Part shown: piece by piece, positions 1-12,770 of the stretch | Numbering within the stretch: the stretch's first letter is position 1 | Layout of the letters: each line of letters opens with the position of its first letter | From: Synanceia verrucosa | Lineage: Eukaryota; Chordata; Actinopteri; Perciformes; Synanceiidae | Assembly (NCBI GenBank): GCA_029721515.1 | Contig: CM056556.1 | Location: 25,628,169 to 25,692,168 of the forward strand | DNA length: 64,000 nt | Direction: 5' to 3' | Translations under genes and position numbers: made by a program | Notes under the pieces: model-generated | The model's input: the letters and a program-made list of their open reading frames with translations, nothing else | The model's database searches: none | Told to the model about the DNA's origin: nothing

Positions 1-274
1 GTGTAAAATAACATATGCCAACAATCTGACTTATCCTCTTGGGTGAAGAATCAGTTATCTATCTTTACATAGAGCGGGTCGCTCATACGGAGGCTTCCAT
101 GTCTTTCCGGTTTATCAAAACCTATGAACTGCCGAGAGGGACATCAAGCACTACCTGCTAGTACCAATAGGACAAAATGCGTTTCTCCATTTTGCGATTC
201 ATTTTTGACAGAGAAGCAAGGTGCAGATGCTGGTTTTACTTACCCGGCACTAAACTAAAACCTGCACTGCACTT

Positions 275-471
275 TTGGTCGTAACGCAAGACCATAGTTA
301 TGTTGCACCTAAGGAGAAGGACTCCTCATCACCAAAAAAGCGTAAAAGCAAATTAAAAAGACAACGGGACCGGCGAATTAACAACACAAGGGTAAACATC
401 GGGGTCGCCTTTCCCAGGTGGAAAGCGCTCATGACTGAGAAAGATTTGCAAAGGGATGCTGAACTTGACAG
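275..471 (+). pseudogene. exon-like ORF fragment, probably repeat-derived
   Basis: A plus-strand reading frame starts at an ATG at 275 and runs into a good splice donor (AG|GTAAGT) at 471/472. The N-terminal half is very basic and rich in Lys, Arg and Ser. It is followed by a short segment with the pattern RVNIGVAFPRWKAL and then a D-rich tail. From memory, similar R-V-N-I-G-x-A-F-x-R-W segments recur in many uncharacterised, multi-copy teleost ORFs linked to mobile elements, but I cannot verify this here. It lies antisense inside the cttnbp2 intron with no visible partner exon. It could be a fragment of a transposon-encoded or domesticated gene, or a chance frame. Confidence 0.3.
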
Positions 472-2040
472 GTAAGTCAGTGTTACTGTGTAAATTAAAA
501 TGTCTCATTGCTTGGTTGTGTTATTCATAATGTTCGCAGCATAACAGTAGATCACGTAAAGCATAAAGCTCGTTGGTGGATGGTAACGTCAACATGTATT
601 TGATTGAGTAAGCTAGGGGCATGTCATGCCATTGCCTACTACCTGCTCACATAATGATTCTATGCAGTTTGAAATAACGTATCTCATCACCTGAACGAAA
701 ACTCGATGAATTGGTGTTTGAAGACATGTTGTTGTCAACAGCCTCTTGAATCTCCATTTTCAACCCATTCTGCCCACTAGTTCCAACCATGATGCATTGC
801 ACAGTAAAAAAAAAAAAACACCTGGCGCTAGAGAGCGAATGTAATATCAAATTTAACCACTAGATGGGAGAAAAACTTACATAGTGTCCCTTTAAGCTGC
901 TAAAATCAGAGTGACACCACGTTAGCTTTAATAAGCGCTGTGTTTATGAGAAGAGTGTCACTTTTGCTTTTACTTTTCATCATTTCATATTTTAACGACG
1001 CTCTTTGGAGATTTTAGTTTGCCAAATTACAGAAGAAGCTTGGAGAGATTCAAAATCAGCAATCGAAAAAGCGGCACTATGGAAGGTGATTTACAGACAT
1101 AGTGAGGTTTTTTCTGAGACATCTCTGTGAACTCTATTGTTCAAATCAAAGAGAGAAGAAATTTCCCCGGTGTGACATCATTACAGTGTGAGCTATAATC
1201 AACCTGCTGGAGAGGATTAAATCAGATCCCACGGCTTGGGGAGATGTCTACAAAGGAAAACAAAGGTGACAGAATGTATGGCGCAATGGGGTTTTTTTGC
1301 TTTTGGATACACAAAACAAGCATAAACACTTTATTTGATGTTATTTTTCCTAACTTATCTGTGTTGTGATAAATGTCTCCTTTTTGCCTTCAACCTCCAT
1401 CAACCACAAACCTGTGACTGATGCAGATCCTCCACAGATACACCTCAACCTCATCCATCAGCCAAGCATCACCAAGATATAACTGTGTCACAGAGCTTTC
1501 CATATTTCTCACAAGCCAGTCTATTCTGTCTAGCAATGGAGCCAATCAGTCCTTTGTCTTGAGACTTCAATGCAGAAAATCACGCTTTGATAAAGTGCTA
1601 TTGTAGCGTCTGAGAGCTTGATTAACGAATTCACAACTGCCCGAACAAACAGCAGTAGAGTTTGATTAAAACTGACTGAATACTGGCTCATGAAAGCACC
1701 ATAGAAACAGGAGGTTGACTAAAACATGATGAAAAAGAACAAGGACATTTGATAGAGATAGAAAGAAACAGCTGAGAAAATCAACACCAGTACCCAGAAA
1801 GTGTGAGTGCTGCGATGAGTGGTCACAAACAGAAACTGAGATGTAGCACACTGATATTTAATGGACGAACCAAAGGCACACTACTGTTTCATCAGGTTTA
1901 CTGTCAACACAACACTACTTCCTTCCTCTCCTTTCCTTCCACTCCCTTCTTCATCTATACCTCCTCCTCCTCCTCCCTCTCTGTGTGGTTAAAGTTTCCA
2001 TTTAAACTATATCATCTATGTTATTATTACAGAGTTCAGG

Positions 2041-2043
<3 letters not shown>

Positions 2044-2079
<36 letters not shown>
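2044..2079. repeat. (GA)n microsatellite
   Basis: A run of about 18 perfect GA dinucleotides, located in cttnbp2 intron 3. Confidence 0.95.
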
Positions 2080-2082
<3 letters not shown>

Positions 2083-2385
2083 GGAATGGGGCCACAGCAG
2101 ACATCTGGCTGCCTGGTTAATCAGGACCACATAATCCTAAAGAGACCCAGAACAAACACAACACATGCTCATATGCATAAAGAAACACAGTCAACCATCA
2201 GAAATAGAAAAATGACACACTGGAAAATAAACACACACACACCTAACTTCCGAGTCATTTGTAAATAAACACAATCTGTGGTTAAACAGAAGACATCTCT
2301 CCTCCACATATGCTTCCTTTATTTGACCTGCATTCAAATCTGACTCAGAGCACATAACTGAACACGAACAGTCACAAATGAGCCG

Positions 2386-4476
2386 TTTTGTTGCATATTT
2401 TGGGTTATCTGTTGGTCTAATAGATATTTTATTGGTTATTTTGGGTTATCTGTTGGTCTAATAGATATTTTATTGGTTATTTTGGGTTATCTGTTGGTCT
2501 AATAGATATTTTATTGGTTATTTTGGGTTATCTGTTGGTCTAATAGATATTTTATTGGTTATTTTGGGTTATCTGTTGGTCTAATAGATATTTTATTGGT
2601 TATTTTGGGTTATCTGTTGGTCTGATAGAGAGATCTTTTACTGGTTATTTTAGGTTATCTGTTGGTCTAATAGAGAGATATTTTACTGGTTATTTTTGGT
2701 TATCTGTTGGTCTAATAGATCTTTTACTGGTTATTTTAGGTTATCTGTTGGTCTAATAGAGAGATATTTTACTGGTTATTTTTGGTTATCTGTTGGTCTA
2801 ATAGAGAGATATTTTACTGGTTATTTTGGGTTATCTGTTGGTCTAATAGAGAGATATTTTACTGGTTATTTTTGGTTATCTGTTGGTCTAATAGATATTT
2901 TACTGGTTATTTTAGGTTATCTGTTGGTCTAATAGAGAGATATTTTACTGGTTATTTTGGGTTATCTGTTGGTCTAATAGAGAGATATTTTACTGGTTAT
3001 TTTGGGTTATCTGTTGGTCTAATAGAGAGATATTTTATTGGTTATTTTGGGTTATCTGTTGGTCTAATAGAGAGATATTTTACTGGTTATTTTGGGTTAT
3101 CTGTTGGTCTGATAGAGAGATATTTTGTTGGTTATTTTGGGTTATCTGTTGGTCTAATAGATATTTTACTGGTTATTTTGGGTTATCTGTTGGTCTAATA
3201 GAGAGATATTTTACTGGTTATTTTAGGTTAGCTGTTGGTCTAATAGAGAGATATTTTACTGTTATTTTGGGTTATCTGTTGGTCTAATAGATATTTTGTT
3301 GGTTATTTTGGGTTATCTGTTGGTCTAATAGATATTTTGTTGGGTATTTTGGGTTATCTGTTGGTCTAATAGATATTTTGTTGGGTATTTTGGGTTATCT
3401 GTTGGTCTAATAGATATTTTACTGGTTATTTTGGGTTATCTGTTGGTCTAATAGAGAGATATTTTACTGTTATTTTGGGTTATCTGTTGGTCTAATAGAT
3501 ATTTTGTTGGTTATTTTGGGTTATCTGTTGGTCTAATAGATATTTTGTTGCATATTTTGGGTTATCTTTTGGTCTAATAGAGAGATATTTTACTGGTTAT
3601 TTTGGGTTATCTGTTGGTCTAATAGAGAGATATTTTACTGTTATTTTGGGTTATCTGTTGGTCTAATAGAGAGATATTTTACTGGTTATTTTGGGTTATC
3701 TGTTGGTCTAATAGATATTTTGTTGGTTATTTTGGGTTATCTGTTGGTCTAATAGATATTTTCTTGGGTATTTTGAGTTATCTGTTGGTCTAATAGAGAG
3801 ATATTTTGTTGGGTATTTTGGGTTATCTGTTGGTCTAATAGATATTTTGTTGGGTATTTTGGGTTATCTGTTGGTCTAATAGATATTTTGTTGGGTATTT
3901 TTGGGTTATTTGTTGGTCTAATAGAGAGATATTTTGTTGGGTATTTTTGGGTTATCTGTTGGTCTAATAGAGAGATATTTTGTTGGGTATTTTGGGTTAT
4001 CTGTTGGTCTAATAGATATTTTGTTGGGTATTTTTGGGTTATCTGTTGGTCTAATAGATATTTTGTTGGGTATTTTTGGGTTATCTGTTGGTCTAATAGA
4101 GAGATATTTTGTTGGGTATTTTTGGGTTATCTGTTGGTCTAATAGAGAGATATTTTGTTGGGTATTTTGGGTTATCTGTTGGTCTAATAGATAGATATTT
4201 TGTTGGGTATTTTTGGGTTATCTGTTGGTCTAATAGAGAGATATTTTGTTGGGTATTTTGGGTTATCTGTTGGTCTAATAGATATTTTGTTGGGTATTTT
4301 TGGGTTATCTGTTGGTCTAATAGATATTTTGTTGGGTATTTTTGGGTTATCTGTTGGTCTAATAGATATTTTGTTGGGTATTTTTGGGTTATCTGTTGGT
4401 CTAATAGAGAGATATTTTGTTGGGTATTTAGGGTTATCTGTTGGTCTAGCAGAGAGATATTTTACTGGTTATAAAG
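2386..4476. repeat. 48-copy minisatellite, 41/45-bp units
   Basis: Manual counting gives 48 successive units, each containing the core TTATCTGTTGGTCTAATAG. Units come in two main lengths, about 41 bp and about 45 bp. The longer ones carry an extra AGAG, so ATAGATATTTT becomes ATAGAGAGATATTTT. The linker changes along the array: ATTGGTTATTTT in the first copies, mostly ACTGGTTATTTT in the middle, and GTTGGGTATTTT or GTTGGGTATTTTT towards 4.4 kb. The long ORFs here are translations of the repeat and not genes. The array lies in cttnbp2 intron 3. Confidence 0.97.
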
Positions 4477-5492
4477 AGACTAAAGCCTGAACTCCTGCCA
4501 GCCTTCCCTGCACTTGGAGATTAATGTGTAGTTTTATACCGTATGAGATTAATGCTGACAGGCAAAGTCTGGAGGATGTCAAAGAACATCTGCATCTTTA
4601 TGCGCTTCAATACATTTATATTCTGTTTGTCTGTTCAAAAGACATTCTCAATCTGTTTTCACCCCCACCACATTCTGCTTTGTTTCTACATGCTATGCAA
4701 ATTTACAAAAATCAAAGGCATTATAAGAAGGAGAACATTTATCTCATCAGAGCTGGAACACTTTCTGTCTTATTGAAGCAGACGACAACCCAGTATGTTC
4801 ACATACTTTAATCAGGGCACAGACCTGGAGATAAGTGAAACCTACACATACTGATCTGGGCTGCCTCCTCTCAGTCGAACAATCTGCCGTTGAGACTTAG
4901 TCAATTAAGATTTCTTCTGTTGTTTAGTGTTTTTTGTGCTGAATGACTTGCAGAAAACTGGGATAAGCAGAACTTTTGTGTGATTCTTTATCAAGAAACT
5001 TACTTTTACAAATGACTCGATTAACTGGTTCACAAAATCATGAGTGTACACTGTCTACATATATATTCTTTAGTCTCGAGAGTCACGAAGTACCATATGT
5101 TACCGTCAGACGAGGACAGTGAGAAATAGGAAAGTGAGAGAAATGATGGTAGACAACCCCCAAAATCCTGCAAAAGGTCCTGCCTTATTTATTTATGTTG
5201 CAATATGCATGAAAAAAAGCAAAAATGCTGCATGAGGATGAGCTGGTGAACCAGTGATGCATCCATCAGATCCAGCTTTCCATTTATTATCTATAGGGAA
5301 CAGGGGAAGCTGTGCAGTGCATGGTGGGAGTGTTGCGGTGAGTTTGGACGGTTTTGCTGCGTTCACAGATCTGTATTTGCATAAAGTGTCAACTTTAAGA
5401 AACTGAGCCATCCAGTACAACACTGCTGGGCTAACAAACTCTGGACCAGTTGAAACTATTCCCAGCAGATTCACATTGCCTTTGGCTTTCTT

Positions 5493-5580
5493 TGCTTTGA
5501 TCCCCTGTTGTCTACCTGTCGTTGTGTCCTTGAGCAAAACACTTGACCCCCCACGTTGCTACCTGGGCTCTTAGCGTAGC
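5493..5580. repeat. possible SINE/LINE-type dispersed repeat fragment
   Basis: The segment TGTCCTTGAGCAAAACACTT followed by GACC and a C-rich stretch matches, from memory, a phrase found in many teleost interspersed retroelements. Only a short part is recognisable and no ends or target duplication were found. Confidence 0.3.
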
Positions 5581-5996
5581 AGCTTAGGGCAAGGGACAGG
5601 TTAAAGTTCATATATGTATGTTTATGTAAAACATAATATTTTGGTGGATTGCTAATACCAAAACAACAGAAAGTTGATGAGCAGAGCGCCATGTTGTTCC
5701 TGTTTGCAGGTTCTTATTGACCACTATTTCTTATTCTTTCAAAAAACACATTATAATGTGTGTTTGTGTGTTAAGGAGTCGCCATGAATGTTTATTTAAA
5801 ATATCCTGATGAGAATGACGGGCAATAAGTGGATCAGTGTCTGGGGGTTTAAAATGACATGAAGCGTAAAAGATGTTTCAAGCACAGCGCTGATCACTAC
5901 ACTAATGAAAGTCACTTTAATGTGTGCAATTTGTCTTTTTGTCCAAACTAAAACATCCACCAACAGAAACCCTCCTCTTCCTCATGGGTGTCTTAC

Positions 5997-6227
5997 CCTC
6001 TTCTGACGGCTCTCGGCGGCAGCCAGCTGAGCCGACATGCGTTCCTGCATTTTCCTGCAGTGGGCCATGACGGCCTCCAGGACGGAGATGGGGCTGGCGC
6101 CCAGGGACCGCCGCTCCTTTTCTCCTCCGGGGACCCCGCACTCAAAGTCCCTCTGAAGAGCCAGGAAGGGGTCAGTCAGGCTGTAGTGGCCATATCGCTC
6201 CTGGAGGAACACCTCCTTCCTCTGAGC
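5997..6227 (-). CDS. cttnbp2: cttnbp2 coding exon 3 (cortactin-binding protein 2)
   Basis: This is a 231-bp, phase-0 exon of 77 codons on the minus strand, with acceptor CCAG at 6,231-6,228 and donor GTAAGA at 5,996-5,991. It encodes residues 64-140 of the predicted protein, including RKEVFLQERYGHYSL, DPFLALQRDFE, ISVLEAVMAHCRKMQERMSA and QLAAAESRQKR. These are hallmarks of the conserved N-terminal CortBP2 domain shared by CTTNBP2 and CTTNBP2NL. The sequence EAVMAHC and the RRKEVF-like start favour CTTNBP2 over CTTNBP2NL. In vertebrates the protein is a neuronal cortactin- and striatin-associated scaffold that regulates dendritic spines, and this region leads into its coiled coil. The rest of the coiled coil, the proline-rich part and the ankyrin repeats are encoded beyond the left edge. 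The frame is open and both splice sites are intact. Confidence 0.93.
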
Positions 6228-8984
6228 CTGGAGAGGGACAGAAATCATTAAACTTCATTAAAAAGAGGAACAAAACATTCAGACCCCATTTCGATCATGA
6301 ATCCTAACATTTGTATCGCCACAGTGAAGTGGGATAGTGCAGGCTTTACAATCATGGTTTCAAAACTCACTTATCCCAGAGAAGTTCTCTGTCTGCCAAA
6401 ACAATCAGCACATTAAATAAGAAATTAAGCACCGTTATTTATACAATAAAACAGCGCGTTCACGAATCAGTCATCAAGACAGACATCTAGTGAGAACTTT
6501 CTCAAACTGTGGAATTTTTATTCTTTTTGTTGTATCAGTCTAAGAATCAGGAAACAATAAAGTGGGAAACACTTTCTTCAGCTGAAGCAAAAAGTTGAGC
6601 CTCCAGTTTCCTTTGACAATGAAGTGTGTTCATCTGTGATGACAGAACTCAGTCCACTAATGCTGTGGTTCAGGAGGAAGTCCGGTCAATCAGGCCACGC
6701 TGTGGATCCTGACCTGACCCCCCCCGACCACCACCTCCACCCACCCCCCAACCGCTGCAAGCCCGCCTGCCTGACTCCACATCCAGTCAACACTGCAGCA
6801 GACACGTCTGGTCTCAGGTTACACCGGCAGATGGAGATGGAATGACTGAGTCCTCTGAGCTGGTCAGAGAGTAGGAGGCTGGTGGTTCTTACTGGACCAG
6901 GTATCACAGTCTTTCACCTTAGGCCTCAGCTGAGCACCTGCCACTCGCTAAAACAAATTGCCTTTTGTGGATAATTCAAGTGACTGAACCGCCGGCACGA
7001 CTAACAGACTCTTCAGCTGCACAGCTGCAGCCTCTCATGTTTATCATTCATCTTCTAGCTTTGGCTTCCAGGAGAATGTAAACACGCCGACGTTCAGCAG
7101 ATGAATAGGAAGCCCAGGATAGCAAGCTTTCCAAACAGCATGTGAACACAGCAGCATGACGGCACACAGGAAAAAAAATAAGAAAACAGTACAAGGCAAT
7201 GTAAGTAAATGTACTTCAGATGTATTTTAAATATTGGTGCTATTGTGATATAGGTTGAAATGAGAAAATGCTTTATTGTGATATGTGTAGTGACCTACAT
7301 TGTGATTTCAACCAGCCTCATATTGTATGTACATTATGTTTAAATTACAGGCATTATTATGAACAATGTAATAAAACTTTATCTCTTCTTAGTATTTATA
7401 CTTCCTAGTAAAATGCAAAACTAAAATGATGCAGTTGTCAATGTTTATGTAAGAAGCTGGCTTTCATTAACACAGCTTGAGGTCAAAGGTCAAGAGACCA
7501 CTGCTAAAACATCCATGCATAAGATTTAGCACAACTACCCCAACGAGCACCAACACCAACAGTCAGTTTAGTAGCATTAGCCCCGTCAAAGCTGCTCTAA
7601 ATCACTGTGATCACAACCACATGACCACTAGCAGTGATCCAGTGGTCGAATCACACCGACCAGCAGCTGCACAGAGGATGAACCCTCTGAAGATGAGAAG
7701 TGGAGACTGAGCCAACAACTGAAACATCCACCAACAGAAAAGTAGAGATTTTGCTTCACAACGTCCACTGCCAGATCTTATTCAGGAGAGCTGTGATTCA
7801 GATCAGCAGCAGCAGAGAGCTGGCAAGGGAGGAATATTTCACTGTGCGAGGGACATTTGGTTGAAACATGGAGGCGAGAAAAAGACAAAAGAGCCCGAGA
7901 GGGACAGAAGAAGGGACAGCGAAGAGACAAAGAGGAGCGAACGGCAGTGAAGGTGTCGAGAGACGCTTCGCCAAAGAAGGACATGGAAGTTTGGATGGAC
8001 ACAGACTGCAGAGTAAACTGAGGAAGCTGACTGTGAACAGGCCAATATAAACACAGAGGACAGAGGAGTGTGTGTGTGTTTGTGTGTATCATTCTGTTCA
8101 CAATAAAAGGAACGAGAAATGAGGGAAGATGAGAAAAAAGGTTGAATTAAATTGAGACCTTGAACTGATCTCCATATAGCTCTAAAAAGAAACACACACA
8201 CACTTCTCTGTGGTGTGCCTGCTTCGTCTCTTTACCTCTCCTCACAGACACTAATCATTTTTAAAAGTTTCTGAAACAAAACTAAATCAGCAGTTTTGTA
8301 CCTGCAGGGCTCCAAGCTAACAGCTTTTACACTGGCTGTATGTTCACATCCCTTTTGGCACCGCAACAGGATATATTTTTTTGTCCACACTATGGATGTA
8401 GTAGTCAATACCGATATACCAGTGATATTTCATGGTCCTCAATAAAGCCCATTCAACATTAACTCCTTCGTTGCCATTTGTGAACTTTACAGGATTACAT
8501 TTTAACATTTTCACTACAGTAGCTGGTCCGTTGGATCAGACCATCAGGACCAGGCTTCACTCCCCACCTGCATCAATGATCCTTGTCCTCTCAGGACCCT
8601 GTCTCTGGTCCACCACTGCTCCTTCCTTGGACCACTTTTGCAGAGTTTGGTCCTTGTCGACAGTCAAACTCACTCAAAATCTCACACTTGCTCATTTTTC
8701 CTGCGTTACATCACCTTTGAGGACAAAATGTCATGATGACAGTGGGCATAATGTTATGTCTGATCAGTTAATTATTGATTAACTTCATGTGAATCCAAGT
8801 AAAACAGGAATATCCACTGCTAAGAGCCTGGAACCATGATGTTTTGCATTTTTTGTTGGGAAAATTACTGCCATCTTGCACCCTGCATTCCTCTTATGTA
8901 TCTATTATAGTATATATTTCGGTAATTTATATTTTATCTTATTTTTCTGAACCCTGCACACCCCTGTGTCTGTTTCCATCTTTC

Positions 8985-9062
8985 AAGCTGCTGGAACTGT
9001 GAATTTTTTTTTCTTCTCATCTGTGAGATGAATAAAGTATCTATCTATCTATCTATCTATCT
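8985..9062 (+). mobile_element. LINE/SINE-like 3' tail ending in (ATCT)n
   Basis: A segment ending in GATGAATAAAGTATCT followed by about six TATC units resembles the 3' ends of teleost LINEs (Rex/L2 type), which commonly finish with 'AATAAAGTATCTATC'. The body upstream is not recognisable, so this is probably a 5'-truncated insertion. The family assignment is from memory. Confidence 0.45.
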
Positions 9063-12000
9063 TCCATTGATTATGGGAAGAGCTGTCAATAAGTCAGCTC
9101 TAAAGTGAACAGACACAGCTGAAACAGCAGTGCAGGAACCAGAAGAGATGCAATGGCATCTTCAAACTGTCCTCCAACTCCTGTAAATATTTACCCTGCT
9201 CTTCACATCCCTGCTTATCAGACTGGAGCTTTTTTATTAGTCTAAGTGTATTTCTGGTTGAATAAAGAAGAAGAAAAGAGATTTAAAATGCTTAACTCTC
9301 TGTCCACAGAAACTCCTTTTCTTGCACGTCATTGTCTTTGTTTGTACAGATTTCAAAATAAAGGTGCTTATGTTAATTATTCCATAATACCTAAAAAAGT
9401 AATGCAACAACAAAACAAACTCTAGCTGTTGTTAAAGCAACCCTTGCTGATCTATATGTCCAAGTTCCTCTTGTTCACTTCCTGTTCAGAGCGATGGAAA
9501 GGTTTGGTCAATATTTCCTGGGTGTGAGGCTCAGGGTCATGGGGCATCCTATTACGGCATCCGGGTTCAAGCTGAATCCTCTGAGAGCTCATCAGCTGTT
9601 GAACGCTGAGCTCCCGAGGCTCCATTGATCCCACAGATCCATCGGCTGTCATTAGAGAGGATGACCAGTGCAGGCTTTGTGCGCTGATTTTTTTTTGCTG
9701 CTCGAGCTTCCAAAAAATTACATTTCACTTTATTCAGTACCACCATATTTTCATTTTTTTGTTGTCGCAATCATTTTTGGACAGTATCGAAACATCTAGG
9801 CTGTGGACAAAACAAACGACACTGTTCCACCCCGAACCAGCACCAAAACAACGAAAGCCATTTATTTGGCTCTCATATTTCCAATGGCTCAGTTAGACAG
9901 AGAGGCACTTAAGGTCAGACTGGAACGCAAAGGGGATTTAAACTCTGAACGTGTGAACTGCAGCCAGCGATCACAGTTAATAAGACTCAAATAAGATGTT
10001 TACTTACTAGTTGGGATGTTTGCATTTACAACAGTAATACTATAGTATTTACAAGTGCACCAGTGGTGGAGGGCTCAGAGTGAGACCTCTCAGTATTATT
10101 AGCATCAACCTTTACAGGCATGCTGCACTTGGCGGTAGACAGGGTTCAGGGATCACAGCCAGGAAGAGGCAGTTTGAGATGGGCAGAAAGTGGAGGACGG
10201 ACAAGAGAGGTGGGAAACAACAAACACTTTTAGGAAAGGACGGCGGCAAAACAAATAAAACCAGCAACCAAGAAAAAAAAAAAAGCTGAGTGTCCTCCAA
10301 ACTTCACATGACGGAGAAAAGAGCAGCGTGAATTCAAGTGTCTCAATCAAACTCCATTCATGACTGTGTGAATATCCAGTCTGTGGCCGTCTGCCAGTCT
10401 CCAGCTCTGACACAAACAGAGGAGCCGTTCATGTCCGGGGAAATAATGCAAGCAAACATTATAGATTGCAAGAGCAGGAAGTGCTGGAGGGTGCTTGATT
10501 CAAGCGTTTGACTCCTGAGATGCTGCTCCAAGAGCAGAGGGTTTAAGAAAAGAGCTGGGAATGTTTCAGGAGGGACAGTGAAAACCAGAGTAAACGAGGC
10601 ACACTGCCCTCTTTCTGCAGCGACTACATCCAATTAAGACACGAGAAGAAACAGAAACTCTTAATGTTGTGTTTAAATGAGGGCCGTGCACTCACTCAGT
10701 CAGGTGTCTGCTCCCAAACTGACACTCTTCTTCAGTTCAACAGCCGGTTGTTCACATCCTGTCTGCCTGAATATGTCTGCATGTACCCTCCATCTCAAAT
10801 TATTATTAGTATTTCTTTTTTTTGCATCGCTAGGCAACAGCTTGGGTACATGTTTACTTCCTGTCAGCTGATGTCATTCCCACACACTGCAACTGGAAAT
10901 AAACTCGGACACATTTAGACAGTTTTACTGTTGTGACATCACAGTTTCTGATTGAGCATTTATTTCCATACTTTATCTGGCACTTAAACCTGCTTTACAG
11001 CATGAAAATCTCACTTGTTCCTAGAGCTGTGCCATATGGACAAAATTGCATATCCTGGTGTAGCCAATTTTATATCCTGATAACATATAAATATATACAC
11101 AATATAGTATTTTTTTTTCCCTGTGTAACATTACTGGAAACATTATTTTTCTTTTTCCATTGTGCTCTCCTCTGTCTCCTCTGTGGTGTAATCAGTGTTA
11201 TAACCCCAACATGCTTTTATTCTGAAGGCTTACTTTGAGAGTGACCAGAAGTCCGGCTACGTTTGTGCTGCGCTTTTACTATGCAGTTTGGCTGGTAATA
11301 AAGATGGACCACACTGATGTTAAAGTAGCAACAGGGAAGATATTATTACCGCACTACGATATATATTGTAATATTGTAGAGTTCTACTTTATCCAATATG
11401 GAATTAACAACTCGCCCTTTCATACTAAACATGGTGTGTATAACACCACAATGAATATGGTGGAAATGTATGAAATAAACATAGAGCCTCGAGGAGCACA
11501 ATCATAGCTCCGAAAGTGTTTTATTGTGTTCGTGGTGGCAGTTTTTCCTGCCGCAGGTCTTTTAATCAGCACCTCCTGTTCCTTCCAGTTGCTGCATGAT
11601 GTGCTGCCTGCCGGTAAGGCCTCTACCGAGGCTCGCCGGGCTGACAGTCACATCAATAAATATCGATCTTTCCCTCCCTTGTTTCAATCACACGGGGTCG
11701 GGTCAGCGTGGCCTGGTTGTCAGCTGCAGCCAATTCAGTCCAACCTCCACCTTGAAGCTGGAGCAACTCGCAATTTGTCACTTTTTCCACTTCATGTGTT
11801 GTAACCGACGTGCTGTTTGACAGCAGCGTCTTGCTCAATGATACTTGAGCTATTAGTTTGTCTGATAAATGAGTGAAGAATCCTGTCAGTGTTAGAGACA
11901 AATAAAGAGCCTGAGTTGAGGAACAACTGTCTATGAATTTTTATTGCATCCCAATAAACGGTAGAGATTACAGCTCAAAACATGGAAGTCCTATTCAACT

Positions 12001-12169
12001 TTGGCCACTGGCAAAAAAGTGACCAGACCAAAGAATAAATAAATTATCTGGGGAAATCTACAAATGACATAGCTAAGAATTGGCAGCATGACCACCAAAC
12101 TACTGCATAAAAAGATACAAAATATCCAAAATAATCAGGATGCGAAAAACCCAGAGTAAAAAAAAAAAT

Positions 12170-12770
12170 TATCAAGCCGAGAACTGTCAAGAATCAAACG
12201 AGAGGCTGCTAATAGCTACCAGTAAGCCATGTTTGGAGCTGTGGGGCTCCATGATGAACACAGGTCTATTCGATGTAAGACGCTAGAACAAGTGGCAAAG
12301 ACCTCCACTACAGAAAAAACATCTAGAATGGGCTACACAATACATGAAAGCCAACTTGTCCCAAGTAATATTCACAGATGAGTGCCGGGCAATCATAGCT
12401 GGACCAGATGAGCGAGAATCTGGTTGGATTTTAAGTGGCCATGCTGCTCCGACTGGACTGCACCATCAACAAGGGGGTGGTGGCGTAGCTGATGAAGAAC
12501 TCGTGGGTCCTTTCTCGGTCCAGGATGGTGTAAAAGTTATTTCTGAGGGGTGCTGCACTTTCTTCAAGACTTTTTTTTCCATGGTGAAAAGACAACCAGC
12601 TTGAGTGAAGAAGACGCCATTGTTCATGTAGGATAAAATATCTCAGGGCTTTAAAGACGATCACCTCATGAACCGACCTGCCGGCTCACCACATCTCAAC
12701 CCTGTTGAGAAATTATGGGCAATAATAAAGAAGATGATTTACAGTGATGGCAAGCAACAGCTTAATAGTA
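12170..12770 (+). pseudogene. decayed Tc1/mariner-type transposase fossil
   Basis: Conceptual translation in several frames shows scattered but ordered transposase landmarks. The first is VIFTDECRA near 12,365-12,390 (first catalytic Asp), followed by a GWILSGH segment, a QQGGGGVA segment, and EELVGPF with DGVKV near 12,500-12,540. SPHLNPVEKLWAIIK follows near 12,685-12,735 and matches the usual SPDLNP(I/V)E-LW motif carrying the last catalytic Glu. The longest open piece is only 86 codons (12,344-12,604). Stops and frameshifts break the rest, the middle Asp motif is not clear, and no terminal repeats were located. It differs from the two Tc1 copies in this window and is evidently older. Confidence 0.7.

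Larger units (their letters stand above)
1..5996. other. cttnbp2 intron 3 (partial), non-coding
   Basis: This stretch lies downstream of cttnbp2 exon 3 on the minus strand and runs off the window. I found no further cttnbp2 exon in it, so the next coding exon is expected to the left of position 1. It contains a small exon-like reading frame near the left edge, a GA microsatellite, the large minisatellite at 2.4-4.5 kb and a likely dispersed-repeat fragment near 5.5 kb. Apart from those I see AT-rich sequence with no supported gene. Confidence 0.6.

Noticed and set aside
2386..4476. Regularly spaced repeats resembling a CRISPR array or telomeric DNA
   Set aside because: The whole unit is repeated with no unique spacers, and the TTGGGTTA element is part of a 41/45-bp unit and not a TTAGGG run. 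A vertebrate intronic minisatellite explains it.
2696..4490. Several overlapping long ORFs rich in Trp, Phe, Ile and Ser
   Set aside because: They are translations of the 41/45-bp minisatellite in different frames. Frame lengths follow runs of 45-bp units and there is no gene context.
5988..6251. Plus-strand 87-codon ORF over cttnbp2 exon 3
   Set aside because: It is antisense to an exon with clear conservation and intact splice sites on the minus strand.
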